Source: Myxococcales bacterium UBA1660 (GTDB lineage: Bacteria > Myxococcota_A > Polyangia > Polyangiales > Houyiibacteriaceae). Taken from it: 23,561 nt of DNA. The notes beneath the pieces were generated by a model that was not told where the DNA came from, searched no databases, and saw nothing but the letters and a program-made list of their open reading frames with translations. Each line of letters opens with the position of its first letter. Position 1 is the stretch's first letter. The DNA lies in contig DCLA01000058.1 in NCBI GenBank assembly GCA_002320815.1, positions 3,959-27,519 on the forward strand, given 5' to 3'. The position numbers and the translations under genes were made by a program. Positions 10,001-16,546 of this stretch are shown in pieces.

Positions 10001-13000
10001 CTGAGCGGCCAGCGTGGACGCCGCATTCGGCTTCAGTAGTCCGAAGACACCGCCGCGGTTGAGGGCCTCACGCATCACCCCGACGTGAGGGTGGAAGAAC
10101 GACTGGAACCGGAAGCTGGCCATGCCACTTCGGAAGACCTGGACCTCCTCCGCGGTTCGGGTGGGCTGAAACCAGAATCCCGGGTCGAGGAATCGGACCG
10201 CGTACTGCAGCAGTCCGTTGGTCCCCGCGACCGAGCCGCTCATGGCTTCGTAGACGATCTCGCCGGAGGCGTCGGTCACCTCCATCAATGTCTGGACCGC
10301 GAACGCCGTCGCTTGTCGGGTGCGGCTCTCTCCATTCACGCTGAGGATCTTCGCTCCGCGGGCCTCGGCGAGGCTGGCGACGCGTTCGTCCAAGAGACTC
10401 GGAGGTCCGTCGGTGGGCCCTGGCGGTGGCCCAACCTCTTTCAGCCGGATCTGAGGCGGCGGAAGGTCTCGCAACGGAGGCGGCAGTCTCAGTCGTGGGT
10501 CGTACAGGTAACCCGGATCCAAGCCGAGCCGATCGGGATCGAGGAACACCCGTTCGCTCGCCAACGTGACCCAGTAGGAGCCAGTCCCGTCGGAGAACAC
10601 GAGGGGGTCGCGCGCGTCGAACTCGACGCGATCGAGGGGCGTCACCGTCATCGGCGAGGCGGCGGAACCTGCGCGCGCGGCCAAGACGGGCTGGCCGATT
10701 CGAGAGCCGGGGGGAAGTCGGAGGGGAAGGATGAGCTGCTCTCCGCCGACGAATCGCTGCGCCGAGCCGGAGTACGTCACGCCCTCTCTGCGGTAGGGCT
10801 CTGCTGCATGCCGTTCGGGGAAGATGAAGGAGCCGAAGGGCAGCTCGGTCGAGACGGCTCCATCGGTCGCGCTGACCCTGAACAGCGGCAGGACTCGCAG
10901 CTGGTCGGTCTCGGGGCCTTCACGGAACAGGCGGATCAAGAGGTCGCCGCGCGCGTCGTCGTGTTCGACTTGGGCGTGAATGACCTCGGCCGGGATGGTG
11001 ACTTGCCCATCGCTCTCGCGTTCGACTCGCGTCGCGACGAGGTCGTCGATGTAGAGGCCCTGCGGCGACCATTCGCCGCCCGGCTCGATGCCCACGAACG
11101 CTTCGCTCTGAGTCGCGGGGGACCAGCTCCCGTCGCGCAGCTCGCTCCAGGCGAGTCGGACCTGGAAGTACTTCTGAGCAACGTCGGCCCGCCCACCATC
11201 CGTGTTCGGCACCGCCACCTGGTTCGGGGTGGGCGCAGTTCGGGCGATGCTCAGCCAGAAGAGCAGCAGGCGGCGTTGGTAGACGACCGGCAGCAAGTGC
11301 TTGCCGGATACGTCGGGCGTTGCGAGGCGCACCCAGGGCGTCCAACGAGATTCGTCGAGCCACTGGCGGTGGTAGTACTCGTGAGGTTCGCCACGTGTCC
11401 GTGCGAACACATGAACGGTTTCACCGGGCCCTCGTACCATCGAGAGCACATCGAGTCGCGATACCGTCGCGAGCTTGCGCAGGTAGGCGCGGTACGCCGT
11501 CTCCACGGCGCTTTCGTCCAGCTCGCCTTGAGCAAGCTCGTTCTCGAGCTCTTCGAAGAACGGAGTCTTGCCCCGCCGAAGCTCCGGCTCCAGCCAGTTC
11601 TCCGGGTAGAGGAACACCCGCCGGTTCGCCTCCCAGACGCGGTAGTTCTTTCTCCACACCCACTCGTTCGACTCCGCATCCGACAGCTGTAGTGGCTGCT
11701 CCTCCCCCAACAGGATGCGTTGGACGAAGAGCTGGACCGTTCTCGTCGCGTCGACGATGCGGGACGTGCGGGCACACGCGCCCATCTGCACGTCCATCAG
11801 CAGAGCGGAGGCTAACTCGTCCGGAGTTCGCCAGGGTGATGAGGACGAGCCGACGAGTCGTGAGACGAGCGCATCGCGTTGGCGTTCGCGGAGCTCGTTT
11901 CTGACCGCTGGGACCTCGTCCAGCCATCGGGACTCGCCCCACGCGCTCCGAAGAGCTTCCTCGATCTCGTCAGCCTGCACACGGTACGTCGCGACAGGGT
12001 TGCCATCGTCCCAGACCGGTGCACCCCAGGCGACCAGCTTCTCGACGCTCGCCCCGGTCTTCCTCGCGAGCGCCTGGAGCATGGCGACTCGCTCGACTCG
12101 AGTGATCTCCACCCAGGCGGCGGGGATACCTCCGCCCAGCGGTCCCCCGAAGGCGTCATCGATCAGGGAGGCAAGGCTGTCAGATTCCCAACCCATCACT
12201 TCGGCGAGTCGAGTCCGGAAGGTTGGGGCGTCGGCAACGTCGCCAGTGGCCAGCTCCGAGAGTAGGGCGAGCAAGCTCCCCGATACCGCCTGGGTCTCCA
12301 GCCGGGAGGCCTCGCGGATGCTGGCGAATGCGCTGTAGCGTTCACCAGCAGAGTCGGCGAGTGTCAGTTGCTCGAGAGCATTCGGAGACGTCGTCGTCGG
12401 CCCGAGGAAGTACGCCAATGCCGGTGGCGTCAGGTCGAACGCTCGAACCAGCCATGCACTGACGGCGACCAGTTCCCATACCGTGGGGTCGTACTCGGAC
12501 CTGAGAGCGTCGGGGGCGGCGCTCGCCTCCGGATCGGCAGCCCGTGCTTCCGCCACCGCGGTCGCGTTGGCGAGGAGGGCGTCGGCGAGTGATCGGCTGC
12601 CGTGAGCGAGACCGGTCAGGAGGGGACTCAGCTGCGCGATGTCGACGCCAACGAGTGCTGCCGCCCGGCGCGCGACGGCTCGGCTGAGCTCGCCGGCAGG
12701 TTCTTCGAGGCCGCGGTGGCTGCGAACCTCGTCTGCCAGGGCCAGCATGGCATCCACTGCGGACGGCATCTCCAAACTGGCGAGGTCGCGAGAACTGGGG
12801 GGGTCGAGGAGTGCTTGGACCGCCGTGGGCGCCACACCGACGCTGCGGTGCCGATGTACTTCTAGCGCGAAGCCGAGCGTGGACGTCGGACTCGAGAAGA
12901 GGTCTACGCCGGTCCAGTCGATCCACTTCGAAAGCTCTAGCGGCTCCATCGAGAGCGCGCGCGCAAGCTGAACGTGCCGATGGAGCTCCGACAGGTTCCG

Positions 13001-15904
13001 AAGGCTCAGTCGCGGACTGCTGGGAAGCTGAGACAGCAGCGCAGAGAGCTGTTCCGATGTGGCGCCCAAGACAGCTCCGACCGCGGGGAGGTGCTCCTCC
13101 AACGGCCGACTCTCGTCGACCATCTGCTCCCCGTCGTCGGTCAGCCGGAAAAGAGCCGCTGATGGGTTTCCGCCGACCATCTGCTGGAACGGCGATGCCT
13201 GGGCGCCGTCGCCGCCTGCGTTCGCCGAATCGAGCCGGGGGACCCGGCCAGCTCCACTGCTGGCGCCGGTAGGGAGCCCTGGCTGCAGCCGCTCCGTCCA
13301 TCGGCGGGTATCCAGCCCACCCCACCATTCGATCAGCCCTGTCGGGGAGCGGTCCAGCACGTTCGCGAGCCACGTCACTGAGGCGAGCGACGAGAGGAGC
13401 GGCGCGCTCACGTCGCTCGCTTCCAGCGGACCGGGGCCGCTCGAACGGAACGCCTCGATCGCCCGGTCGAGGTCACGAAGGGGCCATTCGAGCAGCCGCG
13501 AGAGGCGGATCAGGCGACTCAGGCGTGCGAGCGACCCATCGAGGTCCGTGGCCACCAACTCGGAATCGTCGACGTCGCACACGTCGTTCCGGAACCAGAT
13601 GCCGAGCTCCCCGGCGTCCTGCACGTACCGACTTCGCAGGAGCTCCTCGAGCTCGGAGTAGGAGAGCGCCTTTTCTCTCGCTCGGTGCGACGCCTGGCGG
13701 AGGAACCGCGTGGTCTCGGCCAGCTCGCTTGCACTCGGGACCCCCCACCCCTCAGCGGTCGAGGCAGGAGTGGTGGCGCCGGTCAGGATGTCCCACGTCA
13801 TCCGATCGGCGCCCAGGATCTCGCTTGCCACCGCTGGCGCCGCGACGCGCTCGGCCACAGCGCCGGGCTGCTGGGCGAGCAATAGCAGCGCACGCTCGGC
13901 GCCAAGCGCTCGCAGCATCGTGCGCGCTCGGTCGAGGGGGGCAACGTAGGGCTGTTCGAACGGGTAGAACACCGGGGCCGAGTCCACAGCTGCGAGCACG
14001 TCGTAGGCGGGGTCGTTCACGTGCTCTGGGCTGGCGGCGAGCTCTGCTTCGTCGCGAGTCGTCTGATACGACGTCGGGGCTCCGTCGGGAGCCAAGAGCG
14101 TTTCGAGCCGCTCCAGGATGAGGTCGATCGTCGGCAGCGCGGTGTTCGCGTTCTTGCACGAGAGCTCGATGGACTGGAGGTCAGGGCGGCGATTCGGCGC
14201 GAGAATGGCGTCCAGGAAGTCTGGTCCGGACGACCGCGTGTCGAGCCAGAAGAGCAGGTCCGCCAGGTACGCGGCGGGTCCGTTCGACGACTGACACTCG
14301 TCGCAGGCGCAGAACGTCCGCCCCCCGAAAAGAGCCTCCCACCCGGACATCGACTCGGAGACATCGTCGAGAGTTGGGGGCTCGCCCAGGATTGGATCGT
14401 CTTCCAGCTCGCTGCCATCGCTGCGGATGGGCAGCACCGCGAAGCCGGGCGTGGGTGCGCCGGACCCGTGGCGCATCCGTAGCGCGAGGGCCGTGCTGCT
14501 GAGGTGCCGGGCCCGCTGGAACACGAAGGCAGCGGTTTCACCACCGAGGGCTTCTCCGAGCTCTTGGGCGAAGCGCGCCTTGCCCATTGCCTGGATCTGA
14601 GTGGCCGAGCGGATACCAGCGGAGTGAAGGGTCCGCATGACCTCGAAGCGAGCCCCAGGCGGACTGAGCCGATGCAGTCGTTCGAGGACGGGCAACTCGC
14701 GTAGAACGGCCTTCTGGTCCCGTCCATCGCCCGCACTCTCGAGGACGCTGGGCTTGCGACGAACGAGAGCGCGCAATGGCTCTCCGTCGAGACGGTAGTC
14801 GGGTGTCGCCCCGAGGAAACGGCCGAGTGCGTCGCCCGCCGCAAACCACCCCGACCGCGCCCGCAGCATCCGGGTGGGATACGCAGTCTCGACCGCCTCG
14901 AACATCGCATGCGCGTATTCCTCCGGGTCCACCCCGTTTCTCTCGAGCGCAGGTGGAAGTCCTTCTTCGGCGACCATCTTCTTCCACGATCCGAGACCCA
15001 GGGAGGCCAGCTCCGCAGCCGACACGGCCGTGTCGAAGAGCCTTGCCGTCAGGGGCGCGTTGCCCCGAGTCAGCGTCTGAAGCTGAAGGGCGAAACGAAG
15101 GGATTCCTTCGTCTTGGTGTCGAGCGGCTGTTGATCCCAGAACTCGGCAGCGGAGCCCTCATGATTCTCCCACGCGCTCAGCAGCTCGGGTCCGCCTTGC
15201 GCAACACCGGCGAGGGCGAACGCCTGCCCCAGGTTCGCGATCCCGCCATCGACAGACAGGGCCGACTCGTGCGCGAGCGCCTCCAGCTCGGCGAGGGCAC
15301 CCAGCGCTGCCTTCGACTCTTCCGGGCCGAGTGAGCCGGATGCGATGGCGGAGCGCAGTGCGGCTTCACGCTCCCGTGCTGGATACCGAAGAGCCTCACT
15401 CACTCGTGCGCTGAGACCGCCCTGCTCGAGCGCGAAGAACAACCCAGCCGGCAATCCGGTGATCTTGGCCGAGACCTCGGCCGCATGCAGGGAAGCGACT
15501 CGCTGCGGAGCGAGTCCAGCGCGGGCTCCGAGCTGCAGTAGCGCCTCGTGGTCCAAGTCGACGACCTCGACGCCATCACACTTGGCGACCTTTCTCGCCC
15601 GCTCCTGCAGCGTTTCATACCCGATCGGTCGAGGCGCTCCCAAGCGGAAGTCTACCTGTTGCCGCTCAGTCGGTGAGAGCAAGAGCCTCGATGGGCTGCT
15701 CGTCTCTTGAGGAAGGGAGACACGGACCGCTTCACAGTCCTTGGAGCGCTCCTCGTACTTCAGCTCGTAGGTGCCATCTTTGGTGGTCACCGTTTGGGAG
15801 AGTTGCTCGCGCTTCCCGTCGAGACGTTCGCGCTCGAGCAGCACGGAAACCTGGCCCTTGGGCTGTCCCGACTCCCCGAAAACCGTTCCGAAAATGACTG
15901 ACAT
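7091..15904 (-). CDS. Tc toxin subunit A (TcA), pore-forming translocation subunit
   Basis: This 2937-aa protein is longer than typical TcA (about 2500 aa). TcA pentamers bind the target cell and inject the TcC toxin through a central channel. Residues 1-90 look like a transthyretin/carboxypeptidase-regulatory beta-sandwich (GTVFGESGQPKGQVSVLLE, TVTTKDGTYELKY), which is not standard for the family. A VRP1-type segment lies near 515-600, with CxCxxC at Cys532/534/537 and GPAAYLADLLFWLD. The ABC-toxin N-terminal motif FLYPENWLEPELR (about 1431) precedes a neuraminidase-like region (YYHRQWLDESRWTPWVRL). Long charged helices near 2320-2400 and 2460-2600 flank a Gly-rich hairpin (about 2410-2460, GIYGVIPNFDLGAAGAGG), the pore-forming channel. 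The TcB-binding domain runs from about 2661 (YYPGHYRRRIRALRLTVPAI) to about 2785 (RLLPFEGAGAVSEWELKLP). The ATG at 15904 has GGGGAAG just upstream. No signal peptide is seen, as usual for TcA. Transcribed first in the operon with the TcB-C gene. Confidence 0.95.
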   Translation of the reverse strand: MSVIFGTVFGESGQPKGQVSVLLERERLDGKREQLSQTVTTKDGTYELKYEERSKDCEAVRVSLPQETSSPSRLLLSPTERQQVDFRLGAPRPIGYETLQERARKVAKCDGVEVVDLDHEALLQLGARAGLAPQRVASLHAAEVSAKITGLPAGLFFALEQGGLSARVSEALRYPAREREAALRSAIASGSLGPEESKAALGALAELEALAHESALSVDGGIANLGQAFALAGVAQGGPELLSAWENHEGSAAEFWDQQPLDTKTKESLRFALQLQTLTRGNAPLTARLFDTAVSAAELASLGLGSWKKMVAEEGLPPALERNGVDPEEYAHAMFEAVETAYPTRMLRARSGWFAAGDALGRFLGATPDYRLDGEPLRALVRRKPSVLESAGDGRDQKAVLRELPVLERLHRLSPPGARFEVMRTLHSAGIRSATQIQAMGKARFAQELGEALGGETAAFVFQRARHLSSTALALRMRHGSGAPTPGFAVLPIRSDGSELEDDPILGEPPTLDDVSESMSGWEALFGGRTFCACDECQSSNGPAAYLADLLFWLDTRSSGPDFLDAILAPNRRPDLQSIELSCKNANTALPTIDLILERLETLLAPDGAPTSYQTTRDEAELAASPEHVNDPAYDVLAAVDSAPVFYPFEQPYVAPLDRARTMLRALGAERALLLLAQQPGAVAERVAAPAVASEILGADRMTWDILTGATTPASTAEGWGVPSASELAETTRFLRQASHRAREKALSYSELEELLRSRYVQDAGELGIWFRNDVCDVDDSELVATDLDGSLARLSRLIRLSRLLEWPLRDLDRAIEAFRSSGPGPLEASDVSAPLLSSLASVTWLANVLDRSPTGLIEWWGGLDTRRWTERLQPGLPTGASSGAGRVPRLDSANAGGDGAQASPFQQMVGGNPSAALFRLTDDGEQMVDESRPLEEHLPAVGAVLGATSEQLSALLSQLPSSPRLSLRNLSELHRHVQLARALSMEPLELSKWIDWTGVDLFSSPTSTLGFALEVHRHRSVGVAPTAVQALLDPPSSRDLASLEMPSAVDAMLALADEVRSHRGLEEPAGELSRAVARRAAALVGVDIAQLSPLLTGLAHGSRSLADALLANATAVAEARAADPEASAAPDALRSEYDPTVWELVAVSAWLVRAFDLTPPALAYFLGPTTTSPNALEQLTLADSAGERYSAFASIREASRLETQAVSGSLLALLSELATGDVADAPTFRTRLAEVMGWESDSLASLIDDAFGGPLGGGIPAAWVEITRVERVAMLQALARKTGASVEKLVAWGAPVWDDGNPVATYRVQADEIEEALRSAWGESRWLDEVPAVRNELRERQRDALVSRLVGSSSSPWRTPDELASALLMDVQMGACARTSRIVDATRTVQLFVQRILLGEEQPLQLSDAESNEWVWRKNYRVWEANRRVFLYPENWLEPELRRGKTPFFEELENELAQGELDESAVETAYRAYLRKLATVSRLDVLSMVRGPGETVHVFARTRGEPHEYYHRQWLDESRWTPWVRLATPDVSGKHLLPVVYQRRLLLFWLSIARTAPTPNQVAVPNTDGGRADVAQKYFQVRLAWSELRDGSWSPATQSEAFVGIEPGGEWSPQGLYIDDLVATRVERESDGQVTIPAEVIHAQVEHDDARGDLLIRLFREGPETDQLRVLPLFRVSATDGAVSTELPFGSFIFPERHAAEPYRREGVTYSGSAQRFVGGEQLILPLRLPPGSRIGQPVLAARAGSAASPMTVTPLDRVEFDARDPLVFSDGTGSYWVTLASERVFLDPDRLGLDPGYLYDPRLRLPPPLRDLPPPQIRLKEVGPPPGPTDGPPSLLDERVASLAEARGAKILSVNGESRTRQATAFAVQTLMEVTDASGEIVYEAMSGSVAGTNGLLQYAVRFLDPGFWFQPTRTAEEVQVFRSGMASFRFQSFFHPHVGVMREALNRGGVFGLLKPNAASTLAAQAPLPSSTLGSRHRLLAVSSPTPTDSLDFDAGGAYSEYNWELFFHAPFLIAARLHEAGRFEQALEWLHVIFDPSRAAPAGADATEVARSYWRFRPFQEEFATGTDAPRNISELLAVLVSDGSDPESVERATQLLTQIRDWRRDPFDPHAIARTRIHTYMAAVVMRYVDVLLDWGDQLFSIDTREAVAESAELFMLAARLLGPRPEAVDVGETATPTFAELLESFRTGVGPGEALEEAITEAWEVVDDDFPEEADSLPTLLYFCTPPNPELRKRYWDRVADRIFKIRNCLDIEGQRRELALFAPPIDPELLVRAAAAGVDLRTLLSDVSVAEVPHRRYSALVDLAAGLAGATQSLGQALLSAIERRDADQLNMLRSNHERQIQEDTIRLREEQVAEAEAELAAVQAALDSAEARITFYADRPRTTPREQQQLLKAQQAKSHQLAASFSFTLAGIYGVIPNFDLGAAGAGGSPVGKGGFGGSNLSSAANAAGQAQQGRASQLEAEGRMLLSEAGYELRKENWDHQAELADIDRGAAEQRIAAGRLRLAMAERGRRMAEDRLDQIEEVQRVMERRFGREELYDWIAAQVSGLHYQSYRLAYEFAKRAERAWQYELGRNDSFIQFGYWDSGRRGLLAAERLAHDLRRMQVAYNEIAQRRLEVDQTFSLREIDPVALLQLQEAGEASFQLPEAFFDLYYPGHYRRRIRALRLTVPAIVPPNTNLPVQARLLSHELRRDPTEAPSVGGFGEPPVTRIATSSAQRDGGVFELDFRAARLLPFEGAGAVSEWELKLPSAVRPFDYRSIQDVLVNIAYDAEHSESRRTELETAVGGSTPAFSNLFATAPPRRRVISLRREHGGTLRRLISSPPGTPVAFALGEEVLPYYLRSSSVRIVDPSIVLRSIAAPDLEVTLNGTSISASSWSPWPLLTALQAAPLSGAFGGGLVGEHTLTIQSWGTAEPPDDFDILLVMDLAEG
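7095..7099 (-). promoter_or_regulatory. Ribosome binding site of the TcB-C gene
   Basis: On the minus strand, GAGGG is followed by five bases (CTGAC, which contains the TcA stop TGA) and then GTG at 7089. The site sits inside the last codons of the TcA gene, so the two subunits are probably translationally coupled. This site decides the GTG start, since no ATG lies nearby in this frame. Confidence 0.7.
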
Positions 15905-15907
15905 TCA

Positions 15908-15914
15908 CTTCCCC
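15908..15914 (-). promoter_or_regulatory. Ribosome binding site of the TcA gene
   Basis: On the minus strand, GGGGAAG is followed by three bases (TGA) and the ATG at 15904. It is a strong purine-rich match close to the start and supports this start codon. Confidence 0.55.
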
Positions 15915-15942
15915 GCGGACCGAAGGGCCCCCTACGAGGGTC

Positions 15943-15972
15943 AGCATAGAGTAGATCTGGGACAGATTGGAA
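15943..15972 (-). promoter_or_regulatory. Weak candidate sigma70-type promoter for the Tc operon
   Basis: On the minus strand, TATGCT (15948-15943) could be a -10 box, with TTCCAA (15972-15967) as a poor -35 box at 18 bases. It would give a leader of about 30 bases before the TcA start. The match is weak and the consensus of this organism is unknown. The inverted repeat at 15958-15978 overlaps the spacer and -35 of this candidate, which would suit a repressor or activator site. Confidence 0.25.
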
Positions 15973-15978
15973 GTCCCA
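15958..15978. repeat. Inverted repeat TGGGAC-N9-GTCCCA upstream of the TcA gene
   Basis: Perfect six-base arms at 15958-15963 and 15973-15978 are separated by nine bases. It lies about 55-75 bp upstream of the TcA start, where a regulator could bind. A perfect 6-bp pair can occur by chance in GC-rich DNA, so the operator role is only a suggestion. Confidence 0.3.
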
Positions 15979-16331
15979 CGTCGCCGGGCGGTGGTGGGCC
16001 TTGCGTGTCGCACGACGAGATCGGACCCTCCCGCAAGAAGCACGCAATGACCGAGGAGAGTACGAAAGCTGGCTCTCGATCCGCCCCGGGAGGTCCGATA
16101 TGCAAGTAGGCTGGACTGAACGGCGTGTCCTACTATCTCCGACGTTTCTTGTGGTCGGCGGTCACCGAATAGAAATCGAACATGCCCACCGTTCGCGAGC
16201 AGCAGGCCTGCGTGCGGGCTACGCCGACAGCACCCGGCGTGGAGAGAAGTGGGCCCGCACAGGCTCCTGGGGTCGGGTTCGCACAGCGATCGAGATCCCC
16301 GACGCCATCGGCGTAGAAGCCAGCGACGTCC

Positions 16332-16360
16332 GTGAGAGGGCCCGAGGCCCAACCGATAAT
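16332..16360 (+). promoter_or_regulatory. Candidate promoter for the helicase-methyltransferase operon
   Basis: GTGAGA (16332-16337, 4 of 6 to the -35 consensus) and GATAAT (16355-16360, 5 of 6 to the -10 consensus) are separated by 17 bases. It would leave a leader of about 180 bases before the ATG at 16547. It is the best sigma70-like pair I found in the intergenic region by eye, but it is unproven. Confidence 0.3.
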
Positions 16361-16419
16361 GGTATTGCCTTTCGAGCGCTGTCTGTGCTGGATTGTTGCC
16401 AATGCGTTGTAAGCCGATC

Positions 16420-16434
16420 GCCTCCGGAGGAGGC
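16420..16434. repeat. Small inverted repeat GCCTCC-GGA-GGAGGC in the helicase leader
   Basis: Six-base perfect arms surround a three-base loop, between the candidate promoter and the helicase start. No T-run follows, so it is not a typical terminator. It could be a leader hairpin or an operator half-site pair, or a chance event in GC-rich DNA. Confidence 0.25.
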
Positions 16435-16546
16435 CCTACGCCAATCTCGTGGACCCACGAAGGCTTAGCGTCGCAGCAGAGTGGGGCCTCGCCGCGAGGG
16501 ATCGGCGGGACCCTTCCGGAGCCTGCAACACGGTGAACTTCTGAGC

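Larger units (their letters stand above)
15905..16546. other. Divergent intergenic region without a convincing gene
   Basis: This stretch of about 640 bp separates the two divergent operons and is visibly less GC-rich than its neighbours. Open frames exist on both strands (for example 16001-16468 plus, 16133-16402 minus), but their translations are rich in Arg, Ser and Cys, have no recognisable domain and lack good ribosome binding sites. I see no tRNA, transposase, integrase or attachment site. It holds the putative promoters of both operons and two small inverted repeats. Confidence 0.6.

Noticed and set aside
10085..11692. Long plus-strand open frame (535 codons), with similar ones at 8087-9346 and 4450-5643
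   Set aside because: They lie opposite the TcA and TcB-C genes, whose minus-strand frames carry clear family motifs. Their translations show no domain, and GC-rich codons naturally keep antisense frames open.
16001..16468. Possible small gene in the intergenic region (155 codons plus; also 89 codons minus at 16133-16402)
   Set aside because: No good ribosome site, no recognisable domain, odd amino-acid make-up, and the two frames overlap on opposite strands without either being better supported.
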